Assembly (NCBI GenBank): GCA_963924555.1
Contig: OZ004588.1
Location: forward strand, 6,421,205 to 6,485,204
From: Crambe crambe
Lineage: Eukaryota > Porifera > Demospongiae > Poecilosclerida > Crambeidae
DNA length: 64,000 bases
Reading direction: 5' to 3'
This document shows, piece after piece, positions 1-10,874 of the stretch. Position 1 is the stretch's first letter; every line of letters begins with the position of its first letter. The notes under the pieces were generated by a model, which did no database searches, was not told the DNA's origin, and was given only the letters and a program-made list of their open reading frames with translations. A program made the translations under genes and the position numbers.

Positions 1-876
1 TAGCATTCTCGCTTCACTTGGGCTGAAGCTCCAAATGAAAATTGGTCCTTCTTGCAGCACTTAACTTACACGATCTTAATGCCCCCCCTGTTTATTATTT
101 TAATTGTTAAAATAGTATTTTAAGGGCCCAGGTGACTAGCTAGATCATATAGCCACAATTTATAGCATTAACACATTACCATTTCAAAACAGTTTCAAGG
201 TGAGAAACTACATCTCTTGAGGACCAAGTTGAGTGATTAAGGCCATCAATCATCATCTTATAGGACGAAAGTTGTGTTGATTTTGATGTTATTTTACTTA
301 ACTTATGTGGCAAAGAGTTACAAACTTATAGTTATTGAAAATGATCCTATTGGGAGTTGATATAGTTACTCCTACGTAACTAATTGAGTGTGTTGATTTG
401 CTAAAGATAATCATCAGAGGTGTTAGATATAAACAATACAGCTAGCTCTACATGCATGCGGACTCAATCACTTTATGATTAGCAGTTATTGTTTTTCTAT
501 GACACTTATGCTATTAAAAAATATCTGAAGTGATTATTACTAACTAAAAGCACCTGAAACATGTATATGAGGCTACTATATTATATTATGAGTATAATAA
601 TATTAATTTTCAGTCCCCATCGAGTGTTGTATAAACATGCAAATTGGGGTGTCTTAGCTAGCTAGCTGGCTGGCTGGCTAGCATTCTATTTCAGTTATAT
701 CTAGTGCATAATAAGAAATGATGATTATGTTATCACTGAAAGACTGAAAGTAATTTTAGCTAGTTATTCACTAGTATTAGCTATAGCAGATGCAATAATA
801 ATATTCTTGTTTGTTATTGTTATTAATTTTTGAGTTATTAATTTAGGGGAGAAGTATCCATTACAGTATAATAACA
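1..876. other. No gene seen; AT-rich upstream region
   Basis: No coding exon is recognisable. The stretch is AT-rich, with short tagc/ggct runs near 656-682. It is the upstream region of the peptide gene at 1051. No convincing transposon termini were found. Confidence 0.5.
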
Positions 877-907
877 CATCATGCAAGAACTTCCTTCCTG
901 CATGATG
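877..907. promoter_or_regulatory. Imperfect inverted repeat upstream of TATA box
   Basis: CATCATGCAAGAA (877-889) and TTCCTGCATGATG (895-907) are inverted copies matching at 12 of 13 positions around a 5-bp spacer. They sit about 20 bp upstream of the TATA box. The position suits a dimeric transcription-factor site, but the factor is unknown and function is inferred only from position and symmetry. Confidence 0.35.
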
Positions 908-927
908 ATGTTTCCTCTTGATGCTCG

Positions 928-937
928 CTATATAAGA
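928..937 (+). promoter_or_regulatory. TATA box of the cationic-peptide gene
   Basis: The sequence ctatataaga is a good TATA consensus about 115 bp before the ATG at 1051, which places the likely transcription start near 960. No TATA box was noticed at the other genes here, which would fit a strongly inducible or cell-type-specific gene. Confidence 0.6.
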
Positions 938-1050
938 AATAGCAATGCAGGGGAAAAAGAGCCTTCACAGAATCCTCCATAAGAGTCTCTCCTTGCCTTG
1001 CTATAGCTAATCATTTCCCTTAGCTACTGGAATCTTCTGATCTTCTGGAA

Positions 1051-1485
1051 ATGAAGACTATTCTTGGTATCATCGTGCTCATCGGAGCTTTTATGGCAAT
1101 CAGTGCCAAGAAGTACTCTGATACATCAGTGGATCTTGCCGACTTTCTGAAGCAATATAGCTCCTCTGATGAAGTCGAAGCAACAATGGAAGACGACGAT
1201 GGCGATGATGACATCTTTGTGAAGACAATGGTGAATAAAGTGATGTCAAGCATAGCTGAAGCCAATGGTGATGATGATGATGGCGACATGTTTGCTTTGA
1301 TGATGAGTGATGCTGATGATGATGCAGTGGCCAAAGATCAGTTTTTCCGGAGATTGAGGAGGGTATTTAGAAGAGTTCGCAGAGGAGTGCGAAGGGTTGT
1401 GAGGAAGGTAAGAAGAGGACTCAGGTCCCCTATTGGAAGGTGTTTGGTCAGTCGAATTCCTTCCCTTCTTGGGAAAAAGAAATGA
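1051..1485 (+). CDS. Secreted cationic peptide precursor, antimicrobial-peptide-like
   Basis: A single-exon protein of 144 residues. Residues 1-19 look like a signal peptide (MKTILGIIVLIGAFMAISA). Residues 20-95 form an acidic propiece with Asp-rich runs (DDDGDDD, DDDDGD, DADDDA). From about residue 97 the character reverses: the last 47 or so residues hold about 20 Arg/Lys, with paired arginines spaced three to four apart between hydrophobic residues (RRLRRVFRRVRRGVRRVVRK), then one Cys, a short hydrophobic stretch and a KKK end. Acidic propiece plus amphipathic basic helix is the classic layout of alpha-helical antimicrobial precursors, where the propiece neutralises the active part until cleavage. 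The single Cys would allow a disulfide dimer. I recognise no named family. The start is the first ATG after the TATA box and gives the signal peptide directly. Alternatively it is a DNA- or polyanion-binding secreted peptide. Function is inferred from composition. Confidence 0.7.
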   Translation: MKTILGIIVLIGAFMAISAKKYSDTSVDLADFLKQYSSSDEVEATMEDDDGDDDIFVKTMVNKVMSSIAEANGDDDDGDMFALMMSDADDDAVAKDQFFRRLRRVFRRVRRGVRRVVRKVRRGLRSPIGRCLVSRIPSLLGKKK

Positions 1486-2344
1486 ATATAATTATGACAA
1501 TCGTCCTGCAGAATTGAACTAGAATTGGACAATAATAATTAGTTAGCAATATTGTGTACTGTGTATTTGCTATAATCGTTATAGCTATGTATAACTAGCC
1601 TCAAAGAACATTGTAACTAACTATTTTTTGAACTTCTTTTGTGTAACTTTTGACTGCAAAAGTATATTACAATGTGGTTAATCGATCATAATCATTCATT
1701 AATGTGTAGTCCCAGGTCTTCTTTATATTGTCATAACTATGTAGCTACCTACATCAGCTTACACCTGTTCAATGACCTAGCTGCAGCAGAATGACTCATT
1801 CAAGATCTTTTCACTGTACTACATCCCATTCATACTTCAACTGGCTACCAAAGCTCTGGAACTCACTCCCACCTCTTGATGTGGAACTCTCCACAGCCAG
1901 AATTAAAAGAAGCTGAGAGAAATATTTGGCTACGTTTCATAGAAATATTTGCATTTTTCATTCCATGCAGCAAAATTTAATGTTCAGCAATTCCTTCAAA
2001 AATTAGTTTTTTTGTCATCCTTGTAGCAAGCCGGTGATCCCTCAGTGTATCTTTAACACCTTCTACTTGTCTCTTACCACTGAGTGCACATGTCTTTGAG
2101 TTTTGGTGTTGGGGCCTTGCAGTGAAATCCATCTCTCCTGCTATAGCTACAACTGCTGGTGACCAAGCAAAGGACAGAGTATGATCTTGTGCTGGTGTCA
2201 CATTGTCCTTGAGAGGTGCTAGGTGGGGCTAGTAGCTATGTTTCAGCATTGAAAATTGTGGTTATGAATTTTTGAGGTGGTTGAAATAATATTGGTGTGC
2301 TACTGTGAAGGTTCATAAGGTATTCTAAATGCAGTGTTCAGTCT
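1486..2344. other. Intergenic region with transposon fragment
   Basis: This lies between the cationic-peptide gene and the 3' end of the first ankyrin-ZU5-Death gene. It contains a LINE-like scrap (listed separately). A segment at about 2000-2210 is recognisably similar to 20,600-20,680 beside the third, broken copy of the Death-domain gene, so it belongs to the duplicated 3' flank. Confidence 0.5.
1795..1913 (+). mobile_element. LINE-type reverse-transcriptase C-terminal remnant
   Basis: Translation in one plus frame gives LPKLWNSLPPLDVELSTARI followed by a stop. This resembles the 'W-N-x-L-P' tail common at the end of LINE reverse-transcriptase ORFs. Only this scrap remains, so it is a dead fragment. 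The call rests on one short motif. Confidence 0.4.
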
Positions 2345-5300
2345 TTAGCTTGTCATGTGACCTTGAGCTGCATGGAAAATTAATAATAATTATCGTACAG
2401 ATAAAGAGCCATGCACACTGAGTCTTTATTTCTCTCACCTGTGGGATGATCTCTGGCAATCTCCTCAAACAGTCCTGGATCCATTCTCTGCACACTCTTA
2501 GCTATAATCCTCCAGCTTGGCCTTCCATACTTTTGATAATCATAATTCAACTTCAGCCACTGCTCCAACATTTTAATGAGGCAAACATGAACGTTCCCTT
2601 GGTAGTTCTTTAGGATGGCCTCGACAGTGTGTTGCTGAATGCGTAATTTAGTGGCAAGTACTTCCCAACTGGCAGACAAAGTTTCTACTGCATCAAACAC
2701 GTCACCCAAATCATTAGTCCCTGAATTGAACAACAATCTCAGCAGGTGATCAAAACACATTCTAACACCCTCACCTAATGTTGTGTCATCAATAGTTGAA
2801 GATGGCACAGCTGTAGGGTTAGCTTTAGCAAATTCCTATAATGAAAACGTCAACAAAAAAAAGAGATCCAGTTCAAATCCTATGATCACACACTCCGGGC
2901 TTCACTAGACAAATAGTCTCACGAGTCATGAGCCAGACCCTTCACAGAGGGGGGGAAGGGTCTGGCTCATGAGACTAAGGCCAATAGACTATACTTGAAT
3001 GGGTTCAGTCTTATAAATAGAGGCCACAGAGTTCAATGCCCTGCTGTAACAAGCCCGTAAAGTGTCTCTTTGAAGCATAATTACTAGGAGGGCACTAGTC
3101 TTAGGTGCACAACCTTGTTCGGCTCCCAATTTGGTAAGGATCATTAATATGTTAACTAGCATTTCACGTGCAATCTATATTAGGCAAGTAGCCTTGGAGG
3201 TGGAGCCAGCAAGAAAAACATACATTCAAGCCACCAAGAGAGTGGCTGCATTCTTTATGCGATCAACATTATGGCTTCAAGAAAACATTTTAAGTTAGCA
3301 AGTTTTCAAAATTTCTGCACACACTATATATTATTATATATATCTTTTATCATGAATCCCAACCGATTGCTTAACCACTTGCTGCACATGCGCAGCAGGC
3401 AATTGAGATTTACTCACATTTTTTGCTTCAGAAACTGACGGGGAGGTCCCTGACTGATCATCCATAGATTGAGATGGAGACTCTGCAGTGTTAGTTGACA
3501 TGAATCATGAAGGGGTGACAGCATGCATCATGGATGGTGTGTCTTACTGGGAGTGGGAGTGGGAAGTTCAAAGGAGAATTCCCCAATGTCCAATCCACTA
3601 ACTTGCAGTTCTGGTGGATTGGAAGCAGTGCTGATTACTGCTTTGATGTGAGCTATGAACTTTGGGGGGTAGTCAAGAAGGTCTGAAACTCTAATTTTCA
3701 ATACTTCAGGAAGATGGATATCTCTCTTTCGGATCTGCAGACTAAGTGTCATTTTTATGATGGATGATTACATATCTCTTACCTTTGTAGGTTTTTTATC
3801 GAATCTGACACTCCATTCATTTGTACCAGTGGCACTGATAACCACTTCTTCTGACACCATCTGAGCTATGATTTCACTTCGTCCTTCCCATTTTCCCAGC
3901 ATACTTGTGTGTCCCTCCATGATTCTTCTATCACAATGCTATATATATAAATATATTAGCTATCAGGAAAGTTATTTTTAATAATAAACATACTTGAATG
4001 TACATAGGATGATATAAGCACATGCAGAACACAGCAGATGCTTCATGGGCATGGGAAGGATTCAAGTCACGATATAATCTTGCAGAATAATATGTTTCAT
4101 CTCCTGCACATGAAAGAGGGTTAAATTTATTTTTAGATTTTTTGAAATTTTTATGCAAACACCTTTGGAGAGTTTTGGTGAGCTTTCTGAGTCGTCCACT
4201 TCTTCTTTTTCATCTTCTTCTCTTTTCCTCTTACCAATTTTTAACAAGCAAAAGTGTCTCAGTGATATTTCTCCCACCTGGTCTCCAGGTTTGAATATTC
4301 CCTTGGCCCCCTGAATCCTTCTGAAGACATAGACAGGTGGACCAGACTCCCCATATACAGGGGTGGAGCTAGCTGAGAGGAACACCATGTCCTCACAATC
4401 CTCTTCCCTCTTCAAGCAAGCATAGTGATGAATCTTGACTGTGACATCCTTTAAAAATATCACTCTCCTGCTGTGCGTGATCAAATAAGTGGGACTTGCT
4501 GACTTGTAGCCGTCTGGTAATTCGAATGGTCCACTGAAGCAAGGATGAACAGACAGGTCTAAAAATTCTTCTTCAATGCTTAGCGAGTTTTCAGGAATGA
4601 ATATAGATATTCCCACATTCTCTAGCCTATGTATTGAAGTTTCTGTTGATGTAATGTGTTCATTGATAGGCACTTGGAAAAAGTAAATTCCTGGGTAGTT
4701 GGAATCGATCTCTGGAATAGAAATCAAGTTTCTAAATTAAAATAAAGTGAATGATGTTTAGATTACTTACTGATGTCACTATTTTCTTCATCCAATAAAG
4801 TCTTTAACTGTATGATAAATGGAAAAACAGATGAAAAATCAAATTCGCTACTTATTTACAAGACGAGTAAAGTTAATCCATGCAGAGTTCTACGGTGAAA
4901 TAGAAAACATACCAAGTTTTGTAATGAAAAAGTGAGGACTTCATGAGAACAGACATCAAATATGGTATCTCCTTCATAATTAGTCAAGTGTACATTAGCT
5001 CCATATGCTACAAGAAGACTACAAATTTCCAGATCTCCAGCTTGTGCTGCATACATCAGAGAAAACCAGCCATTGTTGTCTTGCATGTCAATTTGAGCAC
5101 CTTTTTCCAGAAGTAAGGAAACAGTATCTGGTCTTCCATTGGAGCTAGCATACATTAAGGCAGTTTTCCCTCTGTTATCACGCTGGTCAACTTTGATGAT
5201 GTCATAATTGGTTGCTAACTCTAACAGTGGAGTTCCTTCACTGTTACATTCAATATGAGCTCCATATTGTAGGAGAAGTCTAGCTGGTTCAGAATGTCGA

Positions 5301-6856
5301 CCTTCAACAGCTGCTGCTAATGCAGATACTCCGACATTGACTTGTGCACCATTCTCTAGTAGCAGTTTGACCACTTCAGTGTGACCATTTTGACTTGCTA
5401 AATATAGAGAAGATAATCTAGTATTGTCCTGCATATTGACTTGAGCACCTTTCTCTAGTAGCAGTTTGACCACTTCAATGTGACCATTCTGACTTGCTGC
5501 GTGTAGAGCAGATGATCCATTATTGTTCCCCATATCGACTTGAGCACCTTTCTCTAGTAGCAGTTCGACCACTTCAGTGTGACCATTGTGACTTGCTATC
5601 ATTAAAGCTGACCATCCATTATTTTCCTGCATATCGACTTGAACACCTTTCTCTAGTAGCAATTTGACCACTTCAGTGTGACCATTCTGACTTGCTTTCA
5701 TTAAAGCAGAAAATCCATTATTGTTCCCCATATCGACTTTAGCACCTTTTTCTAGTAGCAGTTTGACCATTTCAGTGTGACCATTGTGACTTGCTTTCAT
5801 TAAAGCAGACCATCCATTATTGTTCCTTGTATTGACTTGAGCACCTTTCTCTAGTAGCAGTTCGACAACTTCAGTGTGACCATTGTGACTTGCTATATAT
5901 AGAGAAGATAATCCTGTATTGTCCCGCATATTGACTTTAGCACCTTTCTCTAATAGCAGTTTGACCACTTCAGTGTGACCATTCTGACTTGCCATCATTA
6001 AAGCTGACCATTCATCATTTTCCTGCATATCGACCTCTGCACCTTTCTCCAGTAGCAGTTCCACCACTTCAGTGTGACCATTCTGACTTGCTATCATTAA
6101 AGCTGACCATCCATCATTGTTCCTCATATTGACTTGAGCACCTTTCTCTAGTAGCAGTTTGACCACTTCAGTGTGACTTGCTATCATTAAAGCTGACCAT
6201 CCATCATTTTCCCTCATATTGACTTGAGCACCTTTCTCTAGTAGCAGTTTGACCACTTCAATGTGACCTTTCCAACTTGCTATCATTAAAGCAGACCATC
6301 CAGAATTATCTATCAAGTCAATTTGGGCCCCTTTATTTAACAGACTCTGCATCACTTCAGTGTGACCACAACTGCTTGCTATCATTAATGCAGATAGTCC
6401 AATATTATCTTGCTCATCAATTATACTATCACCTTTCTCTAATAGCATTTGAACCTTTTCTTCTTGTCCATCAAAGCTTGCCTTAAGAAATTCAGACCAT
6501 TGTTCATTCCTTTCCACAGAGAAGAGATCCTTTTCATTGTCAGCTCCAGCATTATTCATTTCATCCATCTCATTTATGGCATTCAATTTCTCAGCATTAC
6601 TGTTAGAATAGTCATGCATATGACTACTCTCATCAGGAATCATTGGTGCAAATTGGTCAGCATCATCATCCCTGTCCTGCTCCTGTTTTATGTTCTTATA
6701 ACTTCTGTCTGGGTCCACTCCAAGAGCAGTACTAACTTTTTTCAATCCCTTTACTACCGTCTGGCGTGTGCGCCGAATGAAAGAACGACTTTTGTCATAA
6801 TACCTTTTACGAGTATTCCTTTTGTATACGACTCCTTCAATGTGTTCCTCATTCAT
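2345..6856 (-). CDS. Ankyrin-ZU5-UPA-Death domain protein, copy A
   Basis: Ten exons: 6856-4913, 4807-4771, 4711-4163, 4103-3994, 3938-3783, 3734-3548, 3482-3418, 2835-2775, 2720-2439, 2367-2345. They give 1,137 residues with every phase consistent. Order: basic N-terminus (1-60); about 16 ankyrin repeats (118-648); ZU5 (about 668-820); basic KRKREE and acidic linker; UPA (about 845-990); linker; Death domain (about 1040-1125); terminal exon of seven codons ending in HMTS. This is the ankyrin/UNC5/PIDD-type order but with one ZU5. The ZU5 ends in H813-F814-C815, where autoproteolytic relatives have His-Phe-Ser. One ankyrin repeat lacks three residues (IASHTEVV). Death-domain proteins of this type act as signalling adaptors; partner and pathway are unknown. 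It is the tandem paralogue of copy B. The tiny last exon is inferred from conservation in both copies. Confidence 0.82.
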
Positions 6857-7017
6857 GATGCAAGGAGGATGTTCTCTTTGAAGTGATAGTATCTAGTGAT
6901 TGAGAATTTTTATATCTCTAATAATAATGATCTTCAATGTAAAGAAGAACTGTGTATTTACTGCTTGCACATGCATCAAATTAAATACTCTAGGCAAGGC
7001 AATGATAAAAATGGCAC

Positions 7018-7025
7018 TCACAGAT
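7018..7025 (-). promoter_or_regulatory. Possible donor of a 5'UTR intron, copy A
   Basis: Read on the minus strand, GATCTGTGAGTGCC occurs about 165 bp upstream of the ATG of copy A. The same string occurs at the matching place upstream of copy B (near 15,910), although the flanks between differ. It contains a strong donor (GTGAGT), and a CACTAG or CACTTAG acceptor lies just before the coding exon in both copies. A noncoding first exon is therefore plausible; no transcript evidence is available. Confidence 0.3.
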
Positions 7026-7353
7026 CACAAGCTAGCTGATACTTGGAAAAGTTCAAATCTCTAGCATAATTATTCAAAAAAGAAGGCTTTAGGCATCATG
7101 GCTAGATTATCTTTGTCTATGATAGCTATAAACACTTTGATTGATATCTCCAAGGGAAAAAAAAACAGCAGCAAAATGATAGCCATCTCCAGCAGCAGTG
7201 TGTAGTGCAGCCACTCCCACTAGATGACAATAGAAATAGTCTCAAATCAGAATAATGGATTCAGAGATTTCCACGAAAAATCAGCACAAGTGCAGTGGTT
7301 ACCAGTTCTAATAATTATAGATACAAATAGACATGGCCGACCATACTACACTT

Positions 7354-7550
7354 ATTTCTAACTTTACCTATTTCTATATTCACTCATTTAAAGTTGGAAA
7401 TGAGTGAATGTAGAAATGGTTAAAGAGTCAATATAAAGTTAGAAATGAGTGATTGATCTTGAAATGGTTGAGATTTTAGAAATGGCGAATATAGAAATGG
7501 TTAAGGTTGGAAATGAGTGGTTAAAATTGGAAATGAGTGAATACAGAAAA
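7354..7550. repeat. Degenerate tandem/inverted repeat 'gaaatgagtgaatgtagaaatggt'-type
   Basis: Several imperfect copies of gaaatgagtga and agaaatggttaa follow one another. An inverted block (tttctaactttacc... ttcactcatt) precedes them. It is a decayed low-complexity satellite or foldback with no coding potential. Confidence 0.6.
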
Positions 7551-8324
7551 TTCATTTCCTTTAATTATTAATTTTCTCATTTCTAACTTGGTGTGTGGTA
7601 GGGCATTGCACATTGTGCTTTTTGGAAAGCTATGCTCCAATGTTTTTCAAATCTTTCTATATGCTCCAGATTTCACCTATATACTCCCACACTTCAATAA
7701 CAAAAAAAAAATAACTAGGGCAATGTGCAACATTTGTCAGCGAGCGAGCAAGCAAGTATTCTTTAGTGCTATAACTCCTTAAAAGATTTTGTTGTTAAGT
7801 TATATGTAACAAGAGCCTCTACAACTACTACTATAGCAATGTGCAGTATTTGACAGTGAGCAAGTGAGCAATTAAAGTAATAGCTAGGCTCCAGTGCAAG
7901 AGTCATGTTAGTGGTGGTTCTAGCCAGGAAGCTCCATACAAAGAAAGCTGTACACAAGCATTTAGATAAGCCAAGGCCTACTACAATCCACTTAGATAAG
8001 CCTAGCAATTGCCTGGAGCATGCGCATTATTCACAAGCAGCATACCAATTCGGGACATGGCATTTTGGAGTGTATATAGACCTAGATTTACAATTTCAAT
8101 GAGTCATGACCTGAGAGTCAGCTTGCTTGCTCCGCTCGTTCGCTGAACAAAAAAACATGTTTTACATAATTAGAAGTCATTATTATTGTAACATCATAGA
8201 TGTTTCTATGTAATCCTCCAAAGAACTTTGTTGTTTGTCTTTAAAAGAGGAATTTAGGAGAAAAGGCCTTCTCTGCCGGCATTAGTGCGACCAATAAGTT
8301 GGATATTAGTACCATTAGCTACAC

Positions 8325-8425
8325 TGTAAAAATTAATGTACACAAACAACCCATTTTTAGGTTACATGTATCTGAGTTGCAAATTGGAACTTAGATGACC
8401 TAAAAATGGGTTGTTTTTACACATT
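8325..8425. mobile_element. MITE-like inverted-repeat element, copy 1
   Basis: The left part reads actgtaaaa then aacccatttttaggtta. The right part carries the inverse, acctaaaaatgggttgt, followed by tttacacattt. The unit recurs at 8982-9085. The right terminus is degraded here. Confidence 0.5.
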
Positions 8426-8520
8426 TATCACTAGCTGATTTTCATGCACAAAAAATTTTCTCACACACACATAGCTACATGCGCGTGCATGCATGCACAC
8501 ACAAACAAAAAAAAACAACA

Positions 8521-8600
8521 CCCTATTATGCCAGCATTGTGTTTAATGCTTCGGCATACCAAAATTATGCCAGCATACCTATTATGCTCAAAATTATGCC
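8521..8600. repeat. Dispersed 'ttatgccagcat' repeat
   Basis: Short repeats of ttatgccagcat and its inverse occur here and again near 37,680-37,990, 43,540-43,620, 43,965-44,035 and 44,275-44,370. This marks a dispersed noncoding family in this genome. Confidence 0.5.
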
Positions 8601-8981
8601 AGCATATGCTATGTATAGTAACCACAAATCAGCTGTTTTATACATTCTGCAGCCTCAGGGTGTCAAGTAAGCATTCCTGCAAAGTAGCTGCTGGGTTCTA
8701 GATAATGTCGGTGTGCTCAGTAGGTGTGGCAAGCATATATGGGTGCGGCTTATTGTCCTGGAAAGTGCTCTGGAAAAGTTGGCAACTATGAAATTGAACC
8801 ATACCCAAAAATTGGGGAGCATGCATGCCCAGTTTACCCAAGGTCGTCATGAAGCCATACAGCAATGTGGAGATAGCTAACCCACTAATAATACAGAGTC
8901 CATATTTCACAGCTGCCAGATGAGAGATGACCTCAGGAAACCAATGTGGTGCACTGTGTGGGAATATGGTCATACTGAAGC

Positions 8982-9085
8982 CACTCTAAAAACAAATGTG
9001 TATAAACTAGGTTGTCTGAGTTGCAAATTGGAGCTCAAATAACCTAAAAATGGGTTGTATTTACACATTTGATTTTACAGTGTGG
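8982..9085. mobile_element. MITE-like inverted-repeat element, copy 2
   Basis: Same family as 8325-8425 (shared tctgagttgcaaattgga and acctaaaaatgggttgt). Here both ends survive: cactctaaaaacaaatgtgta on the left, and tacacatttgattttacagtg, its approximate inverse, on the right. No target duplication was established. Confidence 0.5.
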
Positions 9086-10874
9086 TGTGGGTAGGTTGCA
9101 TAAATCACACATGGCCCTTGCAAGAGAGCTTCAGGTGTGAAGGTCACACAGCTACATGCATGAATTAGTAAGTGTGAGTTTGGGTGCTAGTCAGGACTTG
9201 TAACATTTTCCACATTCACTAATTATAATTCAGTATGTGTAGCTAGAATGATGGGCAGCAATTATGCAGGGGCTATGCCCCATCTCTCCCTCCTGCTTCT
9301 TAATGTTTTTTTTTGTGATCTTATGTTGAGTAGATCGTCAGATTGAGTGAGAGTTCAAGGCTTGCAGATAACACTTCCAAATCACAAGGATATTTTTTCC
9401 TATACGCACCACACCTATATTTTTGTGTCTCATCACCTTCCTCATTATAATTTTTCAAAAAAAAACAAAAAAAACAAACAAAAAAACAACAAAAACAACA
9501 GCAACAAAAACAATTGACTATACAAAATTGGCTAGCACAGTCTTTGACCCTAATTCATAGTAAGTATAGATCATAGCTAAAGCTGGCTATATTTGCACAG
9601 GAGAAAACAACTTAATAGCAGTACTTCACTCCAGCTATATTACCTACATTGTTGATATAGCCATGCCTATACAGCAAAGGGTCTAGCTATTATAAATATT
9701 TTTGAAAAGAATATTCCTAAAACTTAGCTAGCTAGCTAGTTGTTACAAACCATTGTATTAGTTTTTGTACGCAGTAATAACTCACCTGTTGGTGCAGTCC
9801 TAGCGAAAATATCGTGTGTGCTACAAGTGTAGATGACTAAAGACGTCACTGGTATTTCATTTACCTCCAGCCTCACCTTTCTAATCCATGTGAGCATGCG
9901 CGAAAATCTGTGAACCTTGACCTTTGATCCATAAAATTTTTGGATGCAGAGTTAATAGCTAGTTACTTAGTATGTGGAATTCAAGCATAAATTGTGGGTA
10001 TCACAGACATTATTCTTGGGACAACATTGCTTCATATCAGAACAGCACACAGCATCAGTGAACTGACAGCAACCATACACATCTCCTTCCAACATGTCTG
10101 TCCATCCTTCTCTCATCAGGACACACCACCACCTCAAGATTCTTCATGACTTGATGTTGTGTATATTTTCATTGATGCATCTCAATCGGTAGCCTTGCAT
10201 CTTGCAGGAAAAATTATCAGGACAGTTATAGCTAGAACCAACACAGTACTGAGCTGTAGCTAAGAACCGTTCGCTTCTTCACAGCAGAAGACTCAGGTCA
10301 TCTCGACACACTCCATTCTTTGCAGCTGTCAGGCTGGAGAAAAAAATTGCTTGGCATAAGGGAGACTTTTTTTTTGTAGGCTGTGTAGCTAGCTAGCTAC
10401 ACAAAATCTGAAGAAGAGAGGAATACAAATAGCTAGCTAATGGTGAAGTTGTAGACACTGCATCATTACTAACTTAATAGCTACACAGTTATTAAAATAA
10501 CTAACAGTAACACTAAACAGAGCTGAGTATAATAGCTGCAGACCTATGGCTATGGCCAGCTTCGTAGTTAGACCATAGGCAAGGTTTACAAGCAAGGCCT
10601 AAAAGATTCGGGCCTTATTAGCTAAATGCACCATTCCCACTATAACTTCAGTAGTAAGAATTCAAAAGCTGAGATGAATATAAGTTTGAGTGTTTAGGAA
10701 CCTTGCAGGACCTGCTCCACAACTTCTGATGACCAGCATTCCAAAGAAGTGTCTGAGCATGCGCAGAACTTTCAGAAGTGAAATTTGTGGTTACAAAAAT
10801 AATTTTGATGTGGTTGAAATAATATATCAGATGATTGGTCTGCTAGCTAGGCTCTAAAAGTGTAGTGTCAGTCT

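Larger units (their letters stand above)
6857..10874. other. Intergenic spacer between the two ankyrin-ZU5-Death genes
   Basis: No supported gene. 6857-7110 is conserved with the 5' flank of copy B and holds the probable promoter. It is followed by a tandem/inverted repeat block (7354-7550), two related inverted-repeat elements (8325-8425, 8982-9085), a 'ttatgccagcat' repeat (8521-8600), an A/CAAAA-rich stretch (9455-9510) and a segment (9548-9920) duplicated at 17,525-17,640 and 20,255-20,520. Short open frames here look like chance. Confidence 0.6.

Noticed and set aside
1020-1532. Minus-strand frames opposite the cationic peptide gene
   Set aside because: Shadows of the plus-strand coding sequence with Ser/Leu-rich composition and no independent support.
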